DNA of 31,438 nt from Treponema sp. UBA1233 (GTDB lineage Bacteria; Spirochaetota; Spirochaetia; Treponematales; Treponemataceae), in contig DBWR01000026.1 of the NCBI GenBank assembly GCA_002309305.1, forward strand, positions 16,704 through 48,141, written 5' to 3'. The notes beneath the pieces are model-generated. The model saw only the letters and a list, made by a program, of their open reading frames with translations, had not been told where the DNA came from and did not search any database. A program made the position numbers and the translations under genes. Positions 23,494 through 31,438 of the stretch are shown one piece after another (the first letter of the stretch is position 1; the number at the start of each line of letters is the position of its first letter).

Positions 23494-24279
23494 TTACACA
23501 GGGTCTATTTTTTTTGCTTCAAGCGGATTTCTTGGCGTATAATAATTCTTAGGATATTTGTCGTTGTCAAAAATATCATGTACCAAACATATTTTATCTT
23601 TTAGAAAGTTGTAATGACCGATCTCTCCTTTTTCATAAGCTCTTTGAATCGTCCATAAAACATAGTCTGCAGCCCACAAGAGTGGTTCTTCGCTGTTTTT
23701 CTGAATGATAATCCGTATTTTGCTTTCATTTTCCCTATGCCATTTGTTTTTGAATGTTTCTATTGCATTGCTGATAGCTTCCTGCATATTATCTTTGCGA
23801 ACGACACTTCCCATAGTAGAAAAGTAACAGTCGATTTCAGAATAGAGATGAAGCCGATTTTCCAGTAATTTTGACACAAGATACTTATACAGACGGTCTT
23901 CTTTCAGTTCAAATCTATTTCTGAAGGTGGATTCTTTTTTTCTTGCTACAATGCAATAAAAACTAAAATCAAGTTCTTTCAGCAGTTTATAGACTTTCAT
24001 TCTGACTTCTGCGCAATCCATACAGGCATGGAACATTTTACTTGTGGACTTTGAAACTGAAGGAATCATAGCAAGATATTCATCAGATACAATTTCAGCT
24101 TGGAGATTTAGCAAGGCTTCCCTTATAAGGCGAGGATTTTTTGTTTCAAGATAACCAACCATAAAGACTTTACTTGCTTTTCCCTCTGTAATCAGATTCA
24201 CGCCTTTTTTACCCAAAATCTGAGGATCTCCAGCCTCATCAAAATAGTAATAAGCCTTTATACTTTCTGATTCTTTCAC
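23494..24279 (-). CDS. DUF3800 family protein (RNase H-like fold)
   Basis: About 261 residues, starting at GTG 24279 because GGAGG (24285-24289) is 5 nt upstream; a TTG at 24291 overlaps this site and is rejected. The motif YYYFDEAGDP at the N-terminus, MFHACMDCAEVRMKVYKLL near 105-125 and LLWAADYVLWTIQRAYEKGE near 215-235 fit DUF3800, with acidic residues of the RNase H-like core. There is no membrane segment. The family is often seen in mobile or defence-related islets; the biochemical role is not established. A -10 box lies immediately upstream. Downstream are a broken small gene and an XRE regulator in the same direction, together resembling a small accessory unit. Confidence 0.75.
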   Translation of the reverse strand: MKESESIKAYYYFDEAGDPQILGKKGVNLITEGKASKVFMVGYLETKNPRLIREALLNLQAEIVSDEYLAMIPSVSKSTSKMFHACMDCAEVRMKVYKLLKELDFSFYCIVARKKESTFRNRFELKEDRLYKYLVSKLLENRLHLYSEIDCYFSTMGSVVRKDNMQEAISNAIETFKNKWHRENESKIRIIIQKNSEEPLLWAADYVLWTIQRAYEKGEIGHYNFLKDKICLVHDIFDNDKYPKNYYTPRNPLEAKKIDPV

Positions 24280-24296
24280 ACCAGCCTCCAAATGTA

Positions 24297-24302
24297 ATTA
24301 TA
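24297..24302 (-). promoter_or_regulatory. -10 box for the DUF3800 gene
   Basis: A perfect TATAAT on the minus strand with no good -35. The inferred start near 24290 places GGAGG at the very 5' end of the mRNA. Confidence 0.45.
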
Positions 24303-24421
24303 CCGAATAATCTGATTTATTACATCTTCATTTTTACCCTTCCCCAAAAAAACAAAATAATTTATTTTACAAACACCTGTAGATATGATACCGAGAATGT
24401 TGCTCTTTAAAAATCCTGAAC

Positions 24422-24451
24422 TTTTTTTATCGTCTGTACACGATAAAAAAA
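24422..24451 (-). terminator. Bidirectional terminator after the ABC exporter
   Basis: TTTTTTTATCGT (24422-24433) and ACGATAAAAAAA (24440-24451) are perfect 12-bp complements around CTGTAC. Low GC, but A/T runs lie on both sides of the stem. It ends the minus-strand channel-CNBD-ABC transcript and separates it from the DUF3800 promoter. Confidence 0.6.
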
Positions 24452-24503
24452 TTTACAATAGAGTTCATAAATTCCTGTTTCAAAACTTTGTTTAGAGTGG
24501 GGC

Positions 24504-26348
24504 TTAACCCTTCTTCACTTTGAATTGGGTTTCGTACAGTTCGGTGTAGACTCCGCCGGCTTTTACAAGCTTTTTATGGGTTCCGCGTTCTGCAATCTGG
24601 CCGTCTTTTATGACAAGGATTTCGTCTGCCGCAAGAATCGTTGAAAGCCTGTGTGCAATCAAAATGCTTGTGCGTGCTTCGATGAGCGGGTCAATGGCTT
24701 CCTGTATTTTCTTTTCGGAAATTGAATCCAATGCGGATGTTGCCTCGTCAAAAATCAAAAGTGCAGGATCCTTGAGCAATACCCTTGCAATGGAAATCCT
24801 CTGTTTTTCTCCGCCGGAAAGCTTGAGTCCCCTGTTGCCGACCATGGTATCAAGACCTTCTTCCTGTGTGGAAACAAAATCCCAGATGTTCGCCTTTTTG
24901 CATGCTTCTATCAGCTCGTCTTCTGTTGCATCAGGTTTGGCGTACAAGAGGTTTTCACGTATGCTTGCGTTAAACAGATAGGTTTCCTGACTTACAATGC
25001 CGATGTTCCTGCGTAAAAATGCAAGGTCAAGTTTGCGCACGTCTACACCATCAAACAGGACAGAACCACCCTCCACATCATACAGGCGTGGAATCAAATT
25101 GATGAGCGTACTTTTGCCTGAACCAGAAGGACCAACTATCGCAATGCAGTCGCCCGCATTCAACTTGAACGAAACGTCCGTCAGAATCCTTCGCTCGGGA
25201 TTATATGAAAAATCCACGTTCTTGAATTCAACTTCACCGTTAACGACATAACCTTCTTTTGAATCTGGAACCAATGCATCGGGTGCGTTTTGAATTTCCA
25301 CCGGCATGTCAAAGTATTCAAATATGCGGGTAAACAAAGCCATCGAGCGTATCCAGTCAACCTGAATGTTCAAAAGCTGATTTACAGGTCCGTACATTTT
25401 TGCAAGGAGTGCCACAAAAACCGTAATGTCACCAACAGTAATCGTGCTGTCTGCCTTCATTATCAGGATGCCGCCCACAAGATAAAGAAGCATTGGACCT
25501 ATGCTAGAAAAAGTCGAAAGCACAACTCGGAACCACCGACCTGCCATGCCCTCTTTGATATTAAGGTCCATCATCCTGCCGTTTACTTCTTTATATCGGT
25601 CATACTCTACATCTTCCTTGCCAAAGAGCTTTACCAGAAGCTGACCGCTCACAGAAAGAGTTTCGTTCAATATTCCATTGACTTCATCATTACATGCCTG
25701 GGCGTCACGGGTAAGAGACCATCTTGTTTTCCCCGCGCTTCTTGTCGGAATTACAAACAGAGGAATCACAAGGACACCCAAAGTCGCAAGCATCCAGTTT
25801 TTCTGGTACATGGCAACCAGGGCAACAGCCAAGGTTATCACATTGGAAAAAATCTGTGTAAGCGTTCCGGTAATTATCTGCTGGACACCACCGATGTCGC
25901 TCGTCATTCTTGTAACTATGTCGCCCTGATTGTTGCTTGTAAAAAACTTCTGGCTCATCTGCTGAAGATGACGGTACATCTTGTTGCGCATGTCAAAGGT
26001 GATGTGCTGTGCAATCCATGTGTTCATGTAGCTTTCAAGTACACCAATCAAATTGGCACCAAGGGTCACACCAAGCGAAAGACAAATTAAAATGATTAGC
26101 TGTTTAAGGTTCCTGCCGATAAGACCTTCGTCAATGATGCGGCCTGTAAGCACTGCGGGCAAAAGGGAAAACACGGACGAAATACAGATTGCAATAAAGA
26201 CGACCAGAAGCTGCTTCCAGTATGGTTTGAGCCATCCGAAAATTCGCTTTAAAAGTTTGCCTGTTACTTTGGGACGGTTGGCCTTTTCTTCTTCGGTCAA
26301 AAAACCGTTCCGCATGCCCATTCCTGGACCTCCTGCTGGCGGTGGCAT
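24504..26348 (-). CDS. MsbA/LmrA-type ABC exporter (TMD-NBD half-transporter)
   Basis: A 614-residue protein. After a Pro/Gly/Met-rich start, six membrane helices span about 45-345, with the coupling text typical of type IV exporters (QGDIVTRMTSDIGGVQQ). The NBD (about 390-605) has Walker A GPSGSGKST, Q-loop IVSQETYLFNASIRENL, signature LSGGEKQR, Walker B LLIFDEATSALD and H-loop AHRLSTI, so it should be active as a homodimer or heterodimer. The substrate could be lipid, peptide or drug. AAGGAGGG precedes the ATG. It is the third gene of an operon behind an ion channel and a cyclic-nucleotide-binding protein, with a 24-nt gap, which hints at regulation by the same signal. A perfect inverted-repeat terminator follows. 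Confidence 0.92.
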   Translation of the reverse strand: MPPPAGGPGMGMRNGFLTEEEKANRPKVTGKLLKRIFGWLKPYWKQLLVVFIAICISSVFSLLPAVLTGRIIDEGLIGRNLKQLIILICLSLGVTLGANLIGVLESYMNTWIAQHITFDMRNKMYRHLQQMSQKFFTSNNQGDIVTRMTSDIGGVQQIITGTLTQIFSNVITLAVALVAMYQKNWMLATLGVLVIPLFVIPTRSAGKTRWSLTRDAQACNDEVNGILNETLSVSGQLLVKLFGKEDVEYDRYKEVNGRMMDLNIKEGMAGRWFRVVLSTFSSIGPMLLYLVGGILIMKADSTITVGDITVFVALLAKMYGPVNQLLNIQVDWIRSMALFTRIFEYFDMPVEIQNAPDALVPDSKEGYVVNGEVEFKNVDFSYNPERRILTDVSFKLNAGDCIAIVGPSGSGKSTLINLIPRLYDVEGGSVLFDGVDVRKLDLAFLRRNIGIVSQETYLFNASIRENLLYAKPDATEDELIEACKKANIWDFVSTQEEGLDTMVGNRGLKLSGGEKQRISIARVLLKDPALLIFDEATSALDSISEKKIQEAIDPLIEARTSILIAHRLSTILAADEILVIKDGQIAERGTHKKLVKAGGVYTELYETQFKVKKG

Positions 26349-26372
26349 AAACTCCCTCCTTAAGGATTTGAC

Positions 26373-26903
26373 CTATTCGCTGAATGTTCCTTCTACTTCG
26401 CTCAACAATGCCTCGTACAAAGTACTTTTATCGCGGTTTGATTTTCTTATGGTTGCAGCCATTCTTCGAGCAATGCGCAAAGTTACCCTGTAACCGAAAA
26501 CCGGTTCCTTTTCTGCAAGTTCAAGAAATTTTTCGCCGGAAAGTACAATCGTACTGCAGTCAGTCGTTGCAATTACGGATGCGGAGCGTGTATCCTGTCC
26601 GATAAGGGCCGCCTCGCCAAAAAAGATGTTCATGGTTGAATCAAGATTTGCAAGGGCTATGCGGTCGTTGGAAAAAGTATTCTGCTGAACCTGAACGCTT
26701 CCTGTATGAAGGATGTAAAAATCATCCCCACGGTCACCTTCACGAATTATCATTTCTCCCTTTTTGAAATTCTTTGTTGTAAGCCCGTCGTAAACTGTTT
26801 TTAATATTCGTCTGTCCTCATCCTTTGCCGCATCAAAATCCGAGAATATCTCCAGTTTCGTAAGCTTGGGGAGTATTTCTTCAAAATCTGCCATTTTTTT
26901 CAT
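26373..26903 (-). CDS. Stand-alone cyclic-nucleotide-binding domain protein
   Basis: A 176-residue soluble protein dominated by a cNMP-binding beta-roll (about 15-135): FKKGEMIIREGDRGDDFYIL, FFGEAALIGQDTRSASV (E97, R106, S107 of the phosphate-binding cassette) and a C-helix. All residues for cAMP or cGMP binding look present. There is no HTH after the domain, so it is not a Crp-type transcription factor; the last 35 residues are a basic helix (RIARRMAATIRKSNRDK). GAGGAG overlapping the channel stop gives coupled translation with only 4 nt between the genes. It is probably a regulatory subunit for the channel or ABC exporter in the same operon. This is inferred from context. Confidence 0.85.
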   Translation of the reverse strand: MKKMADFEEILPKLTKLEIFSDFDAAKDEDRRILKTVYDGLTTKNFKKGEMIIREGDRGDDFYILHTGSVQVQQNTFSNDRIALANLDSTMNIFFGEAALIGQDTRSASVIATTDCSTIVLSGEKFLELAEKEPVFGYRVTLRIARRMAATIRKSNRDKSTLYEALLSEVEGTFSE

Positions 26904-26907
26904 ATTA

Positions 26908-28092
26908 TTACTCCTCGTCCTCTGGATCGCCCTTTACAAAAATGGCCATCGTATTTGGTGGAATTATATAACCGTCACTCGGTGTAAGTACCGGTTGATT
27001 GCTCTTGAGCTGCTTTACTTTCTTAAGGTTGCTGACGATTGTTTCAATGTTCGGATTTTTCTGAGCCTCACGCAAAGCATCTTTTCTACGCTGATAGAAA
27101 TTTCCAGTATTCTTCAGGACTCCGATTAAAACCGCATCCTTTCTTGCATTATCCTTGAATTCCTTGTACGGCTTTCCCACATAGGACGGTGGAATATCGT
27201 CGATGATAATTCCGTAATCCGTGTTGTTTCCCACAAGTTCGCGAAGAACATTGCTGAATCCCGTTCCGCTTGATGCAGATGCCAGAAGAGAACATTCATA
27301 TTCTGTTGTAAGGATGATTTCGTCACAGTGTGCCATCTCCAGGTGTTTTACGAATTTTGAATCTGTGAGCTCTGCCGCAATATAAAGCTTGGGGTTCATG
27401 TTGGACATAGTAAGTACACCCAAAACCGTTCTTGAATCAGTTTCCAGCTTGGAATATTTTTTTGACTGATCGGAAATGATTAATACACGCTCGGCTGTTT
27501 CCACCTGGCATCGCTTGAGTGTGGCTTCCTCCGAAAAATCTCCGGAAACATAATTGATACCCTTGTAGCGGCTTTCAGTCCTGATTTTTTCCATTTCTTC
27601 AGATGAAGCATCATTTACCAGAACTATCAGATCAGGAGTTAAATCTGGATTGGACTCAAGAATACTGTCCAATATTTTTTCAAAACCGTTGCGCCATCCG
27701 CAAAGCAAAAAATGTCCCTTCATCTTCTTTAACCTCACAAGACCTTTATCCTGTTTCATTTGAATGTCCATAAACAACGAAGCGATTTTACCTGTAACCG
27801 CACTCAAAAGGAGCATTCCCAAAACAAGCAGAAATAATGCAGCGATACGACCCGGCACCGATTGGACACAATAATCAAAATATCCCGCCAAAACGGAAAC
27901 CAGCGTAAACCACACAGAATCGAATTTAGTTTCAATGCCGCTTTCGGTAAGAGTTTCTGATTTATACACCACGGAAGTAGCAATTACAAGGATGACAAAA
28001 ATAATGGCATATCCCCAGGTAAAGGGGTTGAGTATGAGATATTTAAAATCGCGAAAAAACTTCTTACGCTTAGCCGAAGACTTCTTACTCAT
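26908..28092 (-). CDS. Two-TM ion channel with RCK/TrkA-N domain and atypical filter
   Basis: A 394-residue protein with a basic N-terminus, TM1 (25-43), pore helix and filter (58-73), TM2 (83-107), then a cytoplasmic RCK-type region (about 125-390: GHFLLCGWRNGFEKIL, DLIVLVND, YVSGDFSEEATLKRCQV, VLIISDQ). The position of the K+ filter TVGYGD reads LAGYFD (68-73): Gly70 and Tyr71 are kept, but the second glycine is Phe and the threonine is lost. That argues for altered ion selectivity, or for a non-conducting sensor. The RCK nucleotide loop is also degenerate. It is first in the operon with the cNMP-binding protein and ABC exporter. Its promoter gives an mRNA starting about 2 nt before the ATG. 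Confidence 0.8.
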   Translation of the reverse strand: MSKKSSAKRKKFFRDFKYLILNPFTWGYAIIFVILVIATSVVYKSETLTESGIETKFDSVWFTLVSVLAGYFDYCVQSVPGRIAALFLLVLGMLLLSAVTGKIASLFMDIQMKQDKGLVRLKKMKGHFLLCGWRNGFEKILDSILESNPDLTPDLIVLVNDASSEEMEKIRTESRYKGINYVSGDFSEEATLKRCQVETAERVLIISDQSKKYSKLETDSRTVLGVLTMSNMNPKLYIAAELTDSKFVKHLEMAHCDEIILTTEYECSLLASASSGTGFSNVLRELVGNNTDYGIIIDDIPPSYVGKPYKEFKDNARKDAVLIGVLKNTGNFYQRRKDALREAQKNPNIETIVSNLKKVKQLKSNQPVLTPSDGYIIPPNTMAIFVKGDPEDEE

Positions 28093-28100
28093 ATTCTAAA

Positions 28101-28129
28101 ATTATATCATACATTTTGGATTTGTTCAA
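28101..28129 (-). promoter_or_regulatory. Strong promoter for the channel operon, leaderless
   Basis: Minus strand TTGAAC (28124-28129), 17-nt spacer, extended -10 TGATATAAT (TATAAT at 28101-28106). The inferred start near 28094 is about 2 nt before the ATG, and no ribosome site exists. Confidence 0.75.
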
Positions 28130-28156
28130 TTTTTATAATGCGGAAAGCATCTTCTA

Positions 28157-28165
28157 TGTTATAAT
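28157..28165 (+). promoter_or_regulatory. Extended -10 promoter upstream of the cyclase remnant
   Basis: TGTTATAAT: TG at 28157-28158 and TATAAT at 28160-28165. No -35 match. Transcription would begin about at the ATG 28172. It is divergent from the channel promoter. Confidence 0.5.
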
Positions 28166-28171
28166 ATCCTC

Positions 28172-28533
28172 ATGAAGCGGGACACCTTTGGCAAAATCGT
28201 AACGCCACAGGTACGCGATTACCTAAGGAACTTGTCAAAATGAACGAAAAGTTTTTAAAGAAAGGTTCCCCCGAACTGCATTTTGGAATCGGACTTCACT
28301 CTGGCCCCGTACTGGCAGGAAACATAGGTGCCTCCACAAGAATGGAATATACCGTAATCGGAGACACCGTAAACACCGCAAGCCGAATTGAAGGACTGTG
28401 CAAGACTTACGGAAGGGACCTTTTGATTTCAGAAAGCACCGCGAACCTCATTCAGGGCAACATTCATCTTGATTATGTTGACGAAAGCGAGATCCGCGGC
28501 AGAAAGGAAAAGGTCAAACTTTACACTGTTTGA
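28172..28533 (+). pseudogene. Internally deleted class III adenylate/guanylate cyclase remnant
   Basis: Two pieces of one cyclase domain remain in different frames. Piece 1 (28172-28240, then TGA) reads MKRDTFGKIVTPQVRDYLR, the segment that typically precedes the catalytic core in spirochaete-type cyclases. Piece 2 (best from about 28222 or the ATG at 28240, to TGA 28533) reads KELVKMNEKF and then FGIGLHSGPVLAGNIGA, YTVIGDTVNTASRIEGLCK, i.e. the second half of a class III catalytic domain. Missing between them is the first half, with its metal-binding Asp (normally in an F-x-D-I-x-G-F-T context). The fragment therefore cannot be a working cyclase. The N-terminal sensor and HAMP parts are also absent. 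It faces away from a cNMP-binding protein and channel. Confidence 0.8.
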
Positions 28534-28544
28534 AATAAATCCAT

Positions 28545-31184
28545 TTATCCGATTTCACGTATTCGCTCCACAATGCTTGCTTTGGACAGGCCTTTATAAG
28601 ACATCAGCGGAACCATTATGCCAAGCAATGCCATTACAGGCAACATCAGCATGACCGGTGTAATTGAAAAATTATCAGAATAGAACCAGAAGATGCCGTT
28701 TGCTATGCCATTAACTGCCGGAACAAAAAGCAAAGAGAGTATGAGAGCCACAAGACCTGATCCGACAGTATATATCATTCCCTCGATTATAAGCATTTCT
28801 TTAACCTGTTTTCCTGTCATTCCAATTGCCTGCAGAACTGCGATTTCATTCTTGCGTGCTATGATGCCGGCCATAACCGTATTAAAGAAGTTCAAGATTC
28901 CAACAAATCCGATAATCAAAGAAAGGATGCCTCCAAGAAGCGTGAACATGTTTTTAAAGTCATTGAACTCGCCTCTTTTTGTTGCCTTGCTTTCGTATTC
29001 AAGCGGGCTGCCCGAAGTTTCGCAATATCCCTTAAGATATTCTTCTGCAGCTGCCTCATGTTCTGCGTTTTTTGTATCAAATGCATAGAACATGGGGTTT
29101 AGTGTTTCACCGGCTATCTCTTTTAATGCTTTACTTCCAAATACCAAATCATATCCGAATGATCCATATCGCGGACTTAAACCAAAAGGAACACTTACGT
29201 AAGCGCAGACTGTGTATTCTTCTTCATTGAAACCTTCAAAAATACCCTGTATACCAGCAGGATTATTGTAATAGTCTGTATCTTCTGGCATCTTGCCTGT
29301 TGCTTTATCAATATATTCAACTGATTCGGCTGTTGCAAAATATATCTTTTCCCCTATCTTTGGAGTGTTTTCATCAAGATATAAATTTCCGTATTCATCG
29401 GCATCAGTCATAATCGCTACATAGTTCCCTCCTGTTTTTAACAAGGATGCATCTCCTTCAAATACTTTAAGTTTATCGATTAAGAAATCATCCATACCCT
29501 CAGCGACAGTATCCAGATAGTGAGCGTTTTTGTTTTCGGGACTAAGGACTTCAATCGAATCAGGTACTGTTCCTTTGTGGGAATCATACATTGCATCGCT
29601 TACCCTTATCACGGTCATTAAGTTTGTATTGTAGGCAACACCTCCATTAAGGATATCAACGTTTTCATTAATTACATCCATTTCTTCGGATGTTATAAAA
29701 CCATCTCTTGTGCCCTGATACTTAAAGTAATGGACATCACCCACCACAAAATCTGTTGCAACCGATGAATCCACCCATTTTTCAACGTCAAAGCCACCGA
29801 CAAACATGCAAACTACATTTAATATGACTATCGACAGTGCCAGAGAAATGAATACCAGAAGCGTTTTCTTTTTGTTCCTTTCCATATTGGCAAACGCCAT
29901 TTGAGTTACTTTTGCGCCCCTGGTGTTCTTTTTCTTTTTGTTTACTCCTGAGTTTTCTGTATATCTTAATGCTTCAACCGGAGATACTTTTCCTGCCATT
30001 TTACCGGGCTTTGTAACGGAAAGAAGTACTGTCATCATTTCAAACAAAGCAGCTGCTACGAAAATCAATGGTGATGAACTGATTGTAAGCGAGTTTAATG
30101 AAATCGAGCTTGTCTTTAAAACCGCAGGTGTAAGGACAGCACCAAGACCGTAACCCAAAATCAAACCGACAGGAAGGCCAATTAAGCAAAGAAGGAACGC
30201 CTGATGACGTATGATTCTTTTTAATTGCTTTTGCGTGGTTCCGATTGTCTTTAATAGACCGTAGAACCGAATGTCCGATGCTACTGAAATCTGGAAAACA
30301 TTATAAATAATCAAGTAGCCCGTAAATACTACAAGCAGCACAAAAGCTAGGAGTGGAATTATTGTTGAAAGCGGTCCGTCTTCAGATGATGTAACCGACA
30401 AATATCCTGGGTTAACTCCATACCTCACGTAGTTTTCACTGCTTGCATCAAGCGATGTAAACCCGCATTCCTGCTCGATTCTTTCCATTTTGCCAACAAT
30501 GTTAAAGGATGAAGAAAACATGACGTTTAAGTCTGTTCTAATTGGATTATAGCCCTTTGCAACGATACTTTCGTTAAACGCATTGACGTATTCTTTTGAA
30601 ACATTTATAAAATGTACCGGAATGAGCGGATCATATTCCCAAAAACCAACTAGAACGAATTTATCGGTAACTTTTGCTTTTTCTTCTGCAACGCCGTTTA
30701 TGTTATAAGTAAGTTCTATCTCTTCTCCCAATACAGGTTCTTTTCCAAGAAGTCTGATGGCTTCCTTGTCCATGATTATTTCATTTTTGGCTGCCGGCAT
30801 GTGGCCTTCTACTAACGTAATAAAGCTCCACTTTGCACAATTATCATCCATGTAGCTTATTTCTGCAGAGTGCTTTGTAAACGGGGAATCAACCGCGACT
30901 CCGGCAACCCTTCTTTCACCGTAGGCTTTTATGAGCTTATTGCTTATTAAAAGTTCTTCCTGCTCATCCGTAATTTCCTTAAATGTTGCGTGATTGCTTC
31001 CACCAAGCTGTCTGAAATTACTTGTTTCATACGATGCCTTTATTGACAAAGAAATCGTAAAAAGTGTTGTGAACAAAACCGCTGTCAAAGTGATTGCAAT
31101 AATCGTAATGACATTTCTTCGTTTATTTGAAAGAAGAACTCTATGCGCTATCCTTCGTACACATTTTCTGTTGTTGACTTTCAT
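28545..31184 (-). CDS. FtsX-type ABC transporter permease
   Basis: An 879-residue membrane protein. TM1 is about 25-47; a large extracytoplasmic region spans 50-270; a three-helix FtsX block lies about 278-400; another helix is about 435-460; a second large extracytoplasmic region spans 460-745; a final FtsX block lies near 755-870. The Ile/Gly-rich text around IARKNEIAVLQAIGMTGKQV is the typical FtsX cytoplasmic contact, and YGLLKTIGTTQKQLKRI is its first-half counterpart. Such double-FtsX permeases act with LolD/MacB-type ATPases in lipoprotein, peptide or antibiotic extrusion rather than import. The partner ATPase gene ends 6 nt upstream; GGAG of the ribosome site lies inside that gene's end. 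It converges on the cyclase remnant with 11 nt between. Confidence 0.9.
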   Translation of the reverse strand: MKVNNRKCVRRIAHRVLLSNKRRNVITIIAITLTAVLFTTLFTISLSIKASYETSNFRQLGGSNHATFKEITDEQEELLISNKLIKAYGERRVAGVAVDSPFTKHSAEISYMDDNCAKWSFITLVEGHMPAAKNEIIMDKEAIRLLGKEPVLGEEIELTYNINGVAEEKAKVTDKFVLVGFWEYDPLIPVHFINVSKEYVNAFNESIVAKGYNPIRTDLNVMFSSSFNIVGKMERIEQECGFTSLDASSENYVRYGVNPGYLSVTSSEDGPLSTIIPLLAFVLLVVFTGYLIIYNVFQISVASDIRFYGLLKTIGTTQKQLKRIIRHQAFLLCLIGLPVGLILGYGLGAVLTPAVLKTSSISLNSLTISSSPLIFVAAALFEMMTVLLSVTKPGKMAGKVSPVEALRYTENSGVNKKKKNTRGAKVTQMAFANMERNKKKTLLVFISLALSIVILNVVCMFVGGFDVEKWVDSSVATDFVVGDVHYFKYQGTRDGFITSEEMDVINENVDILNGGVAYNTNLMTVIRVSDAMYDSHKGTVPDSIEVLSPENKNAHYLDTVAEGMDDFLIDKLKVFEGDASLLKTGGNYVAIMTDADEYGNLYLDENTPKIGEKIYFATAESVEYIDKATGKMPEDTDYYNNPAGIQGIFEGFNEEEYTVCAYVSVPFGLSPRYGSFGYDLVFGSKALKEIAGETLNPMFYAFDTKNAEHEAAAEEYLKGYCETSGSPLEYESKATKRGEFNDFKNMFTLLGGILSLIIGFVGILNFFNTVMAGIIARKNEIAVLQAIGMTGKQVKEMLIIEGMIYTVGSGLVALILSLLFVPAVNGIANGIFWFYSDNFSITPVMLMLPVMALLGIMVPLMSYKGLSKASIVERIREIG

Positions 31185-31190
31185 AGCTCA

Positions 31191-31438
31191 TTATCTCCTT
31201 TCAGATTCAGACACGATATGGCCGTCTTCAATTCTGATAATTCTGTCGGCAAGCTGAGCGATTTCGTCATTATGTGTAATCATAACAATGGTCTGTCCAT
31301 ACTTTTCAGCTGAAACCTTCAGGAGGCTTAATACATCCTGACCCGTTTTGGAATCAAGGTTACCGGTTGGTTCGTCTGCAAGGATAATTGCCGGCCTGAA
31401 TGCAAGGGCTCGTGCAATGGCAACACGCTGCTGCTGTC
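31191..31438 (-). CDS. LolD/MacB-type ABC ATPase, C-terminal part (cut by window end)
   Basis: About 82 C-terminal residues are present. They start just inside the signature (QQQRVAIARALAFRP), then Walker B IILADEPTGNLDSKTG, H-loop TIVMITHNDEIAQLADRII and a normal end IEDGHIVSESERR. This is the standard subfamily that pairs with FtsX-type permeases. Walker A and the Q-loop lie outside the window. It is translated just before the permease, with a 6-nt gap. Confidence 0.9.
   Translation of the reverse strand, partial: QQQRVAIARALAFRPAIILADEPTGNLDSKTGQDVLSLLKVSAEKYGQTIVMITHNDEIAQLADRIIRIEDGHIVSESERR

Noticed and set aside
24280..24291. TTG start for the DUF3800 gene
   Set aside because: The TTG overlaps the GGAGG ribosome site that serves the GTG at 24279.
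1..31438. CRISPR arrays, rRNA and tRNA genes
   Set aside because: No regularly spaced repeats or recognisable RNA gene consensus seen on either strand by eye.

Overview
The window looks like a chromosomal segment from a host-associated spirochaete, most plausibly a Treponema of gut, rumen or oral type. This is an inference from several traits: moderate-to-low GC, a ChvE/GguAB sugar transporter, abundant class III cyclase and cyclic-nucleotide parts, YesM/YesN-type sensors, lipoproteins with loose lipoboxes, and caspase- and FGE-domain exported proteins. No rRNA, tRNA, CRISPR array or transposase gene was found.

Layout. (1) 1-4871 is a surface-polysaccharide/glycolipid region. It holds the tail of an unknown gene, an AT-rich two-gene unit that looks like a COG5610 HAD-type protein split in two (514-2390), and a convergent operon made of a GT8 glycosyltransferase, a PlsC-type acyltransferase and a CrtO-like membrane acyltransferase. 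(2) 5112-5867 is a small membrane protein with a His/Cys zinc-type C-terminus, followed by a terminator. The gene-free stretch 5868-6411 holds a 268-bp element with 20-bp perfect inverted ends and nested internal helices, then a structured 3' region that shows an ACCTCCT (anti-Shine-Dalgarno) loop on the minus strand. (3) 6412-16896 is a sugar-sensing and uptake region, all on the minus strand. A five-gene overlapping operon (acyltransferase-3, membrane-anchored sugar-binding domain, YesM-type kinase, YesN-type regulator, xylose-type binding lipoprotein) lies directly upstream of chvE-gguA-gguB. The likely logic is that extracytoplasmic sugar-binding proteins inform the kinase, which switches on the importer.

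(4) 17075-24290. A secreted protein of unknown function converges on a three-gene operon. That operon encodes a membrane protein (vWA-like domain, SH3, Sel1-like repeats), an exported caspase-TM-FGE fusion, and a papain-fold lipoprotein with a DUF4384-like C-terminus. Tight packing (4-nt and 0-nt gaps) suggests one envelope-associated proteolytic system; this is the most novel-looking part of the window. Beside it sit an XRE regulator, a frameshifted small coiled-coil gene and a DUF3800 protein, which resemble an accessory islet. (5) 24504-28533 is an operon of a 2-TM/RCK ion channel with an atypical filter (AGYFD), a stand-alone cyclic-nucleotide-binding protein and an ABC exporter. It is divergent from an internally deleted class III cyclase remnant. 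(6) 28545-31438 is an FtsX-type permease and the C-terminal part of its LolD-like ATPase, cut by the window edge.

Several strong -10 boxes sit so close to start codons without a Shine-Dalgarno sequence (514, 22867, 28092, 28172) that leaderless or near-leaderless translation is a plausible recurring feature here. All family names come from reading motifs by eye; no database search was possible.
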